A stretch of DNA of 36,072 nucleotides from an uncultured Caulobacteraceae bacterium (lineage in GTDB: Bacteria > Pseudomonadota > Alphaproteobacteria > Caulobacterales > Caulobacteraceae): positions 1-36,072 of the forward strand of contig CALMGB010000295.1 in assembly GCA_937863535.1 (NCBI GenBank). Direction: 5' to 3'. The notes beneath the pieces were generated by a model. It was not told where the DNA came from, searched no databases, and saw nothing but the letters and a program-made list of their open reading frames with translations. Below are positions 25,512 through 33,581 of the stretch, piece by piece. Numbering within the stretch: position 1 is the stretch's first letter; each line of letters begins with the position of its first letter. The position numbers and the translations under genes are program-made.

Positions 25512-26256
25512 TCAGCCCTTGGTGGCGACCTGGCGAAGCTCGCGGCCGCTTCGTCGCTTAGCCCCGCGCGGGCGAACAGCCGGTTGGCCAGGGCGTCGCC
25601 CACCTCCCCAGCGCCTCTAAGGCGAAGTACTCCTTCACGGACGCCGCCTGACCCGCGGGGACCGCCGCCAGCCGCTCAGCCAGGACCAGCGCCTCGGCCA
25701 GGGGCTCCTCGGCGAGCTGGTCGACCAGCCCGATCCGGTAGGCGGCCTCACCGCTCAGCGTGTCCACGCCCCAGGACAGGCGGCGCGCGGCGGGCCGCCC
25801 GATCCGCTACGCCACCGCGCTAAGGCCCCAGGTCGGGAACAGCCCGATCGGCGCCTCGAGAAGGCTCCACTTCGAGGCGGCGTCGGCCACCACCACGTCG
25901 CAGGCTGCGGCCAGCGTAAGGCCCCCGCCGATGGCGAAGCCGTGGACCGCCGCCAGCACCGGCTTGGAGAGCTGAGCGAACATGCGGGCCAGCCGGCCGG
26001 AGGCGGCCTCGAAGTGGAGGCGCGCCTCGGCGCTCATGTCGCCCAGCTGGGCGAGGTCGCTACCGGCGCAGAAGCCGCGGCCGGCGCCCGTCAGCACCCG
26101 CACGTCCAGGTCTGCGTCCAGGCGTGCTACGTCTGCGATCAGCGCCTCCACCAATTCCGAGGACATGGCGTTGCGCTGGGCCGGTCTGTTCAGCGTCAGC
26201 ACCGCCGTGGGCCCGTGTCGGACCAGGTCCACGCCTGACGCGGGGCTCTCAGCCAC
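25512..26256 (-). pseudogene. Enoyl-CoA hydratase/isomerase pseudogene (premature TAG and 3' frameshift)
   Basis: VLTLNRPAQRNAMSSELVEAL, GRGFCAGSDLAQ, AAVHGFAIGGGLTLAAACDVVVADAASKWSLLEAPIGLFPTWGLSAVA then TAG (25807-25809); the same frame continues RIGRPAARRLSWGVDTLSGEAAYRIGLVDQLAEEPLAEALVLAERLAAVPAGQAASVKEYFALEALG and then shifts to EVGDALANRLFARAGLSDEAAASFA. Confidence 0.82.
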
Positions 26257-26265
26257 CTGGCGTCC

Positions 26266-27396
26266 TCAGTGGGGCTCTTCCATCGGCGTCGTGGCGCGCA
26301 TCAGGGCGTAGAAGGCCGGCCCGAGCTCGGGCACGTCCATTCCAAGCTTGCGAGCCAGATACTGGGTCATCAGGTTGTCGGTCACCGATTTGTTGTCCGA
26401 GCGCAGCGTGCCCAGGCTGATCTGCCGGTCCACCTGGCGAAGAGCGATGATAGCCATGCGCAGGCCCGTGAGAATGTCGTAATAGTCCATATCGCGCGCT
26501 TCACGACCAGCGAAGCCTTCGTAGGTGGCGATGGTCTGCTGGCGTTCCGGCAAGCCGTCCAACCGCTTGACGCCAAAGGCGGTGCTGAACAGCTCATCAA
26601 AGTAGAGCCACCAGGCCAGGTCGATCTCGGGCGGCCCGAGCGCCGCCAGCTCCCAATCGATCAGCGCCGCAACGGTCCCGTCCTCGCGGAACATGGTGTT
26701 CGAAGGCGTGGGATCGCCCCACAGCACCGCGATCCCCGCCTCGCTCGGCCGGTTGCGTAGGACGTAGTCCAGGGCGGCGTCGGCGATGGGCTGCGGGCGG
26801 CCCTTGGCGGCCCAGGCGAACCACGCCTGCATGTAGTGGAGATACTGGTCGAGGCCCGGACGCCCGCGCTCCGGCCGGTCTAGGAACTCGAACCCCTGAC
26901 GCCAGTCCAGCCGGTGCAGCTTGGCCAGCGCCGAGAGCGCGTTGGTCCAGGCGGCGCGGCGCTGGGCGGGCTGGAGGTCGGCCAGCCAGCCCTCGACGTT
27001 GTAGTTGGGCTTCTGGGCGGCGGCCCGGCCCTCGACCTTGCCCATGACCAGGAAGGGCGCGCCGAGGACGGCGGGGTCTTCCTCCATGCCGATCCACGGC
27101 GGCCCCGGCACATCGCCGACCTTGTCCAGCGCCGCCATCACCTTGCTCTGAAGGGACAGGTCACCGCCGAGCACCAGTTCGAACGCGCCGGCCTGGCGGC
27201 GGATGGCCAGGGTGCGCTGGTGCGCGCCTGTGTCGTCGCGATAGGCCACGTCGGCGAAGAAGATCTCCGCCGACCAGCCGGAGCCCTCGTGCAGGTCGGG
27301 CGGCGAGACCCGCACCTCTTGCCAGCCTGCGATCTTCTGCGACAGCCAAGTCTGGAGGCGCGCGCGGATCGCCTCGGCGTCGGCGGGCGCGGTCAT
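26266..27396 (-). CDS. Phosphotransferase family protein (APH/ACAD10-11 kinase-domain-like)
   Basis: PFLVMGKVEGR, WGDPTPSNTMFREDGTVAALIDWELAALGPPEIDLAWWLYF; start at MTAPADAEA (27396), ATGA overlap with LLM gene stop. Confidence 0.92.
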   Translation of the reverse strand: MTAPADAEAIRARLQTWLSQKIAGWQEVRVSPPDLHEGSGWSAEIFFADVAYRDDTGAHQRTLAIRRQAGAFELVLGGDLSLQSKVMAALDKVGDVPGPPWIGMEEDPAVLGAPFLVMGKVEGRAAAQKPNYNVEGWLADLQPAQRRAAWTNALSALAKLHRLDWRQGFEFLDRPERGRPGLDQYLHYMQAWFAWAAKGRPQPIADAALDYVLRNRPSEAGIAVLWGDPTPSNTMFREDGTVAALIDWELAALGPPEIDLAWWLYFDELFSTAFGVKRLDGLPERQQTIATYEGFAGREARDMDYYDILTGLRMAIIALRQVDRQISLGTLRSDNKSVTDNLMTQYLARKLGMDVPELGPAFYALMRATTPMEEPH

Positions 27397-28475
27397 GCGG
27401 GCCGCGCCGCCAGGGCTCGGCGAAGTTCCGCCGTCAGGGGACCCATCGCCTTGGGTGAACTGCCGTGCAGCAGGATCTCGTCCGCGCCGGCGTTGAGGAA
27501 GCTCATCAGCTGGTCGGCGCACTGGGCGGCGGAGCCGACGGCGGCGCCATCGGCGATCCAGTCCGGCGGCAAGGTGCGGCTGGCTTCCACCAGCTGGTCG
27601 CGGGTGAAGGCCTGGTCGGCGGTCTGGCCGCCGAGGTTCGCGAGCGTCGGGTGGGCGCGCAGCGCATGCAGAGGTGAGTGATCCCAGCCGTTCACGTCGG
27701 CGATCATCTCGCCGAAGCCCGGCAACTGGAAGTAGGTCACCGCGCGTCCGCCGACCACCGCCTCCTCCTCGTCCTTGGGCAGATCGGGAGCCACGATGAT
27801 GTTGTGGCAGATGCGCACCGACCTGGGGTCGCGCCCGGCCTTCTCCGCCGCCTCGCGTACGATCCGGGCGGAGTTGGCTACGCCCTGGGCTGTGACGAAG
27901 GGGTGCAGCAGCACGCCGTCGCAGTGCTCGCCCGCAAAGGCCAGCGCCTTGGGCCCCATGGCCGTGAAGATGATCGGAGGCGGCGGCCCGTCGTAGCGGT
28001 CGGTGAGCTTCAGCGAGGGGAACTTGCCGAGGATGCCTTCGTACTCCACCGTCTCGCCCGCCCAGAGCCGACGGATGATGGAGATGTAGTCCGCCAGCCG
28101 CGGGAAGGTGATGTTGGGCGAGCCGAGTTCGGCCAGGTAGGACGGCACCGCCCGAGCGAACATGATCCGGAACCGGTCGCCGCTGAGCGCCTGCATCAGG
28201 TTGCCGACGCTGGCCGTGACGATCGGGTGGCGCATGGTGGCGTACATGGTGCCCACGATCCGCACCTTGTCGGTCAGCTGGCTCACCGCGCCGCTGAGGA
28301 CGGCGGGCTCCTTCACCGCATAGCGTTCGGAGATCCAGACTGCGCCGAGCCCGATCCGCTCGGCCTCGCGCGCCTCCTCCAGGCCGCGCTTAGGATCGCT
28401 GACCCGGCCCGGGAGGATGTAGGTGCCGAACTTGTCGAACAGCTCGGCCGCGCCGGCCTCTTCGGTGTCGCTCAT
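27393..28475 (-). CDS. LLM-class (luciferase-like) oxidoreductase, probably F420-dependent
   Basis: FGTYILPGRVSDPKRGLEEAREAERIGLGAVWISERYAVKEPAVLSGAVSQLTDKVRIVGTMYATMRHPIVTASVGNLMQALSGDRFRIMFARA; matches the F420-type LLM family pattern. Confidence 0.88.
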   Translation of the reverse strand: MSDTEEAGAAELFDKFGTYILPGRVSDPKRGLEEAREAERIGLGAVWISERYAVKEPAVLSGAVSQLTDKVRIVGTMYATMRHPIVTASVGNLMQALSGDRFRIMFARAVPSYLAELGSPNITFPRLADYISIIRRLWAGETVEYEGILGKFPSLKLTDRYDGPPPPIIFTAMGPKALAFAGEHCDGVLLHPFVTAQGVANSARIVREAAEKAGRDPRSVRICHNIIVAPDLPKDEEEAVVGGRAVTYFQLPGFGEMIADVNGWDHSPLHALRAHPTLANLGGQTADQAFTRDQLVEASRTLPPDWIADGAAVGSAAQCADQLMSFLNAGADEILLHGSSPKAMGPLTAELRRALAARPA

Positions 28476-28630
28476 AAGCTCGTGTCGCGCCTCTTACCGC
28501 CTGTCCCGCCGCAGCGTCTGTCGCCCGATCCAGCTTCAGGCCGACCTGCCGCCGGGTAGGACCGACGCGCCGCGGGCCGGTGCTCTCTCACGTCGATCGA
28601 AACAAATCGCCCGATGTCGCTCTGGAGAAC

Positions 28631-28837
28631 TCAGGCAGCCTTGATGGCGAGCGCCGATTGGGGGCAGGCGTCTGCGCCTTCGCGCGCCCGCTCCTCCATG
28701 CCTTCGGGCACGAGCGGATCGTCCACGTAAACGATGCCGTTTTCATCCAACTTGTAAATTTCAGGGCAGATCTCGGCGCAGATGCCGTAACCGCAGCACG
28801 CCGGCTTATCGATCACCACCCGCAAACCACTCGACAT
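28631..28837 (-). CDS. Ferredoxin, [3Fe-4S]/[4Fe-4S] variant (CxxYxxCxxxCP...CP)
   Basis: 68 aa: VVIDKPACCGYGICAEICPEIYKLDENGIVYVDDPLVPEGMEERAREGADACPQSALAI; P450/oxygenase-type small ferredoxin with Tyr at the second cluster-ligand position. Confidence 0.92.
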   Translation of the reverse strand: MSSGLRVVIDKPACCGYGICAEICPEIYKLDENGIVYVDDPLVPEGMEERAREGADACPQSALAIKAA

Positions 28838-28855
28838 CGCTTCCTCCAGAGACGC

Positions 28856-28877
28856 TTTGTTTTACAGGTTGAACAAA
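28856..28877. promoter_or_regulatory. Inverted repeat TTTGTT-N10-AACAAA in divergent promoter region
   Basis: AT-rich 6+6 bp inverted repeat between the ferredoxin start (28837, -) and the Rieske alpha start (28938, +); candidate operator for the TetR regulator at 32925. Confidence 0.35.
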
Positions 28878-28937
28878 ATCTGCGCAATGGGTACAGGATC
28901 GCAAGTCATCCTCGCGCGGTTGAACGGGAGAGCCCCC

Positions 28938-30329
28938 ATGCTGCAGAAGTCAACGCTGACGCTCAGAGACGGTACGTCGATTGACGACCTGATCGATGTG
29001 GACATGCACGAGGTGTCGCTCCGCACGATGAGCGACCCTGAACTCTATCACCATGAAATGGAACGGATTTTCGCCAAGACCTGGCTGCTGCTGGGCCATG
29101 AGACGGAAATTCCCAAATCCGGCGATTTCATCGTCCGCGACATGGGCGAGGATCAGGTGATCGTCGCCCGCGACCGCGAGGGCGCGATCCACGTCTCGCT
29201 GAACGTCTGCCCGCACCGCGGCATGAAGGTCTGCACGGGCGAGGCCGGCAACACCCAGGTCCATCGCTGCATCTATCACGGCTGGGCCTTCCGCCCGAAC
29301 GGCGACTTCATCGGCGCGCCCATTGAGCGCGAGCAGATGCACGGCGCCATGCGGCCCAAGGAGGAGCTCGGCCTGAAGAAGGCGCGGGTGCAGCTCTATG
29401 GCGGCATGATCTTCGCCACTTGGAACATCGAGGGGCCGTCGTTCGACGAGTTCCTGGGCGACTTCAAGTTCTACCTGGACCAGCTGTTCTGCCGCACCGA
29501 CGGCGGACTGGAGCTGCTGGGGCCGCCCCAGCGCTACACCATCCCCGCCAACTGGAAGACGGCCAGCGAACAGTCGGCCTGCGACGGCTTCCATACCCTG
29601 ACCCTGCACCGCTCCCTGATGGAGGGCGGCATCATGGGCGCGACGGCGGACACCATCTACGACATGGCGCCGGGCATGTACGGGGTGGACGTCAGCTGCC
29701 ACGAGGGTCACTCGCTGCGCTGCATCCCCGCGGCGACCACCTTCAAGATGTTCTCTGACATCAGCTTCGATGGAAAGACCACCGAGGAGCGGCTGCGCCT
29801 GCTGCCGCCCCCGGGCATCACCCAGGACCTGATTCCGCAGCTGATGAAGAACCTGTCGCCCGAGCAGGTCGAGATGCTGGCCACCACGCCACCCCAGGTG
29901 GGCGGGCTGTTCCCGAACTCCTCGATTATCTTCATCTTCGCGCCGCGGATGGACGGTGGGGCCTCGGGCGCCCTGGCGCTCCATACCTACAACCCCAAGG
30001 GGCCGGACGCCTTTGAGTTCGTGAACTACATCTTCGCCGAGCGCGATGCCCCCGAGGACGTCAAGCGCGACATGCTGCAGAACGCCATCCAGCAGACCGG
30101 CACCTCCGGCGTGATCGAGCAGGACGATGCGGACACCTGGCCCGCCATCTCCCGCAACGCCCACGGCGCGGTCGGCAAGACCATCACGCTCAAGTACCAG
30201 GCCCTGACGGGCGACCGGAAGCCCGAGGGCTGGGCGGGCGGCGGCTTCGTCTATGACGGCTTCACCAAGGACGACACCCAGTGGAACTGGTGGTTGAACT
30301 ACCGCCGCCTGATGGCCAGCGGGCTCTGA
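28938..30329 (+). CDS. Aromatic-ring-hydroxylating dioxygenase, large (alpha) Rieske subunit
   Basis: CPHRGMKVCTGEAGNTQVHRCIYHGWAF Rieske motif and NWKTASEQSACDGFHTLTLH mononuclear iron site; start at MLQKSTL with RBS-like GGGAG. Confidence 0.95.
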   Translation: MLQKSTLTLRDGTSIDDLIDVDMHEVSLRTMSDPELYHHEMERIFAKTWLLLGHETEIPKSGDFIVRDMGEDQVIVARDREGAIHVSLNVCPHRGMKVCTGEAGNTQVHRCIYHGWAFRPNGDFIGAPIEREQMHGAMRPKEELGLKKARVQLYGGMIFATWNIEGPSFDEFLGDFKFYLDQLFCRTDGGLELLGPPQRYTIPANWKTASEQSACDGFHTLTLHRSLMEGGIMGATADTIYDMAPGMYGVDVSCHEGHSLRCIPAATTFKMFSDISFDGKTTEERLRLLPPPGITQDLIPQLMKNLSPEQVEMLATTPPQVGGLFPNSSIIFIFAPRMDGGASGALALHTYNPKGPDAFEFVNYIFAERDAPEDVKRDMLQNAIQQTGTSGVIEQDDADTWPAISRNAHGAVGKTITLKYQALTGDRKPEGWAGGGFVYDGFTKDDTQWNWWLNYRRLMASGL

Positions 30330-30339
30330 GGACGGATTG

Positions 30340-30933
30340 ATGCAGCAGCCCGTAAAGACGCTCGAGCGCGCCACCGCCGCCCCGGACAAGTCCGGGGTGA
30401 TGCGGGGGCTCAGCTCCAAGATCCGCGTGCCCGTGGGGTCGGAGGTCTACAACCGCGTCGTCGAGACCCTTTACGACGAGGCGGCCTCCCTCGACGAACG
30501 CCGCTTTGACGACTGGGTGGCCATGCTGTCCCAGGACCTGGTCTACACCGCGCCGCTGCGGTTGACCCGCACCGGGCCGAACCGCGATCGCGACGTGGTG
30601 CGCACGACCTCGCACTTCGACGACACCTACGCCTCCATCCTCCAGCGCACGGGCCGCCTGACCAAGAGCGCTTGGGCGGAGGACCCGCCGTCGCGCACCC
30701 GCCGCTTCGTCACCAACATCCGGGTGGGCGAGCGCGAGGCCGCAGGCGAGTACGAGGTGGTCAGCTACCTGCTGGTCAAGCGCAGCCGGGGCGAGAACCC
30801 GCACACCGAGGAGGTCTCGGCCGAACGGCGCGACGTCTGGCGCGAAGTGCAGGGCGAGTACAAGCTGGCCCGGCGCGAGATCATCGTGGACCAGTCCACG
30901 ATCCTGATGTCCAACTTCGCGATCTTCTTCTGA
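30340..30933 (+). CDS. Ring-hydroxylating dioxygenase small (beta) subunit
   Basis: EVYNRVVETLYDEAASLDERRFDDWVAMLSQDLVYTAPLRLTR ... TRRFVTNIRV ... WREVQGEYKLARREIIVDQSTILMSNFAIFF. Confidence 0.94.
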   Translation: MQQPVKTLERATAAPDKSGVMRGLSSKIRVPVGSEVYNRVVETLYDEAASLDERRFDDWVAMLSQDLVYTAPLRLTRTGPNRDRDVVRTTSHFDDTYASILQRTGRLTKSAWAEDPPSRTRRFVTNIRVGEREAAGEYEVVSYLLVKRSRGENPHTEEVSAERRDVWREVQGEYKLARREIIVDQSTILMSNFAIFF

Positions 30934-30937
30934 TCCG

Positions 30938-32119
30938 ATGACCCAGCGCAGCGTCCCAGCCCATGTGGTGGTGGTCGGCAGCGGCCTGGCCGGCTATGGC
31001 GTGCTGCGCGAGCTGCGCCGCCTGTCGCCCGAGGCCCGGCTGACCCTCGTCACCCTGGACGACGGCCACTTCTACTCCAAGCCAGCCCTGTCCACCGCGC
31101 TAAGCAAGGGCAAGGCCGCCGACACGCTGGTCACCACCTCCGGCGAGAAGATGGCCGCCCAGCTCAGGCTCGACCTGCGCTCTGGCCGTGCCGCCGAGGC
31201 CATTGATGCGCAAGGACAGGTGCTGCTCACCACCGGCGGCCCGATCTCCTATGACGGGCTGGTCCTGGCGCTGGGCGCACTTCCGATCCAGCCCACGCTG
31301 GAGGGCGATGCGGTCCACCGGCTGGTGTCGGTGAACCACCTGGATGACTACCGCCTGTTCCGCGAGCACTTGGCCGACGGCGCACGCGTGCTGATCCTGG
31401 GCGCGGGCCTGGTGGGCACGGAGTTCGCCAACGACCTCTCCGCCAACGGCTACAGGCCTACCGTGGTGGACCCCCTCGCCCACCCGCTCGCCCAGCTTAT
31501 TCCCTCGGAAGCTGGCGAGACTGTGCGCACCGCCCTGGCGGACGCCGGGGTGGACTGGCGGCTCGGCCGCAAGGTGGTCGCGGTTGATCATGCCGGCGCC
31601 GGATTCCGCGCCACCCTGGACGACGGGAGCGCGGTGGAGGCAAATGCGGTGCTCTCCGCTATCGGCCTGCGCCCGCACGTCGATATCGCCGTGGAAGCGG
31701 GACTGGAGGTCGGACGCGGCGTCAAGGTAGACGCCACGGGCCGGACCAGCGATCCGCGCATCTACGCTATCGGCGACTGCGCCGAGTATCAGCGGGGGGT
31801 GGCGGCCTATGTCACCCCGATCATGGCCGCCGCCCGCGCCATTGCGCCGAGCGTGCTCGGCCAGCCGACAGACATACGCTTCCCCCCCCTGTCCGTGCAG
31901 GTGAAGACCACAGCCTGCCCTGTCGTGCTGCTGCCGGCGCCCTCGGGCGCGGCGGGCGCTTGGTCGAAGACGGAGGAGGGGCCGAAGGGCTCCAAGTATC
32001 TGTTCCGTAGCGAGCAGGGCGAGGTGCTCGGCTACGTGCTCACCGGCGAGTTGTGCGAGGAGCGCGTCTCCATGGACCGGTCCCTGGTCCAGGCCACGAC
32101 GAAAGGGATGGCGGCGTGA
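30938..32119 (+). CDS. FAD-dependent ferredoxin/rubredoxin reductase (GR-type)
   Basis: VVVVGSGLAGYGVLRELRR FAD motif, VLILGAGLVGTEFANDL NAD motif, IYAIGDCAEY, and rubredoxin-reductase-like C-terminus VQVKTTACPVVLLPAP. Confidence 0.9.
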   Translation: MTQRSVPAHVVVVGSGLAGYGVLRELRRLSPEARLTLVTLDDGHFYSKPALSTALSKGKAADTLVTTSGEKMAAQLRLDLRSGRAAEAIDAQGQVLLTTGGPISYDGLVLALGALPIQPTLEGDAVHRLVSVNHLDDYRLFREHLADGARVLILGAGLVGTEFANDLSANGYRPTVVDPLAHPLAQLIPSEAGETVRTALADAGVDWRLGRKVVAVDHAGAGFRATLDDGSAVEANAVLSAIGLRPHVDIAVEAGLEVGRGVKVDATGRTSDPRIYAIGDCAEYQRGVAAYVTPIMAAARAIAPSVLGQPTDIRFPPLSVQVKTTACPVVLLPAPSGAAGAWSKTEEGPKGSKYLFRSEQGEVLGYVLTGELCEERVSMDRSLVQATTKGMAA

Positions 32120-32928
32120 GCGGCCTGCTCAACGGCAAGGTCGCCCTGGTCACTGGCGGCGGCAAGGGCCTGGGCGCCGGCATTGCCCGGCGCATGGCTC
32201 GCGAAGGCGCGCGCATCGTCATTGCCGAACTCGACGCTGAGGCCGGTGAGGAAACAGCGGCCGCCATCTCCCGGGATTGCGGCGTGGAGACCCTGGCGGT
32301 CGCCACCGACGTCTCCGACAAAGCCAAGGTCGAGGCGGCGGTGGCCGCGGCGGTCGCGCGGTTCGGCGGCCTGGACACCCTGGTCAACAACGCCGCCATG
32401 TTGTCGCCCAACATCGTTCTGGAGGCCAAGACCGACGAGATGCTGGCGCGCACCCTCGGCGTCTGCCTCTGGGGCAGCTGGTGGGGCATGCAGGCGGCCC
32501 TGCCGCACTTCCGCGCCCGCGGCGGCGGCACGGTGGTGAACTTCTACTCCATCGACGCGGAGACCGGCGCTTGGCTGCACGCCGACTACAACATCGCCAA
32601 GTCGGCCCTGCTGGGCCTCACCCGCAGCGCCGCGGTGGAGTGGGGCCGCTTCAACATCCGGGTGAACGCCATCGCGCCTACAGGGCTCGGCACCGTCTTC
32701 GCCCAGCTGGTGCGCGACGTGCCGGGCTTCCTGGAGATGGCGACGGCCACCAATCCGCTCGGCTGGGCCGGCGATCCCGAGGCCGACATCGGCCCGGCCG
32801 TGGTGTTCCTGGCCTCGGAGATGTCGCGCTTCATCACCGGCGAGATGATCCACGTCGACGGCGGCCAGAACCTGCCCGGCTACAGCAGCAAGCCCGCCGA
32901 TCTCCTCGCGGTAGGGGCTAAACCATGA
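32116..32928 (+). CDS. SDR family oxidoreductase
   Basis: VALVTGGGKGLGAGIARRMAREGARIVIAELD, VNNAAM, YNIAKSALLGLTRSAAVEW, HVDGGQNLPGY; GTG start overlaps the preceding TGA (GTGA). Confidence 0.93.
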   Translation: MSGLLNGKVALVTGGGKGLGAGIARRMAREGARIVIAELDAEAGEETAAAISRDCGVETLAVATDVSDKAKVEAAVAAAVARFGGLDTLVNNAAMLSPNIVLEAKTDEMLARTLGVCLWGSWWGMQAALPHFRARGGGTVVNFYSIDAETGAWLHADYNIAKSALLGLTRSAAVEWGRFNIRVNAIAPTGLGTVFAQLVRDVPGFLEMATATNPLGWAGDPEADIGPAVVFLASEMSRFITGEMIHVDGGQNLPGYSSKPADLLAVGAKP

Positions 32929-33581
32929 ACCTGCTTAGCGCCCTGAACACGTCCACCGAGGGTGTCGACCGCGACGGCGCGATGATCCCGCGCAGCGTGC
33001 TCAAAATCCTGGACGGGGCGTTGAGCGCTTTGATCACGCGGGGCGCGCGGCGGCTCTCCATGAGCGACATCTGCGACGCCAGCGGCGTCTCGCGAGGCAC
33101 GCTGTACCGCTACTTCTCCACCAAGGACGAGGTGTTGGCGGCGGTCAGCGAGTTCGTCTCGCTGAGCTTCGAGAACGGCGTCCGCCAAGTCGCCGCCGCC
33201 GAGAGCGATCCCATGGAGCGTTTCCGTGCGGTGATGCGATTCTACTCGAAGTACACCCACGACCGCACGCCCGACCGCGTGTTCGAGGTGGAGCCCGGCT
33301 TCCATCTCGACTTCTTCCGGAGCCACTTTAAGCGGCACAAGGCGGCCGTGGAAAGCGCGCTCGACCTCACCTTCGACTACATCGACACCCTGCTCGATGC
33401 GCCCGTGAACCGGGATGGCGTCGCCGAGGCTCTGGTGCGGCTGCAGCTCAGCACCCTGGTCGTCCCAGGAAGCGACGACTGGACGAAAATCTGGGACAGC
33501 GTCCCCGAAGTCCTGGAGCGCTGGATCGTCATACTGGCCGGCCGAACGCCCGCCAAGAAGGAGCAACGGTCATGTCTGTAA
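32925..33581 (+). CDS. TetR/AcrR family transcriptional regulator
   Basis: HTH RRLSMSDICDASGVSRGTLYRYFSTKDEVLAAV; ATGA overlap with the SDR stop. Confidence 0.93.
   Translation: MNLLSALNTSTEGVDRDGAMIPRSVLKILDGALSALITRGARRLSMSDICDASGVSRGTLYRYFSTKDEVLAAVSEFVSLSFENGVRQVAAAESDPMERFRAVMRFYSKYTHDRTPDRVFEVEPGFHLDFFRSHFKRHKAAVESALDLTFDYIDTLLDAPVNRDGVAEALVRLQLSTLVVPGSDDWTKIWDSVPEVLERWIVILAGRTPAKKEQRSCL

Noticed and set aside
25807-25809. TAG as recoded/readthrough codon in the enoyl-CoA hydratase
   Set aside because: A second lesion (frameshift near 25600) makes a pseudogene more likely than recoding.
28857-28937. Upstream TTG start for the Rieske alpha gene
   Set aside because: Would overlap the candidate promoter/operator; ATG at 28938 has a ribosome-binding site and matches family N-termini.
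28950-30419. 489-aa minus-strand ORF
   Set aside because: Antisense to the Rieske alpha gene; biased composition without motifs.
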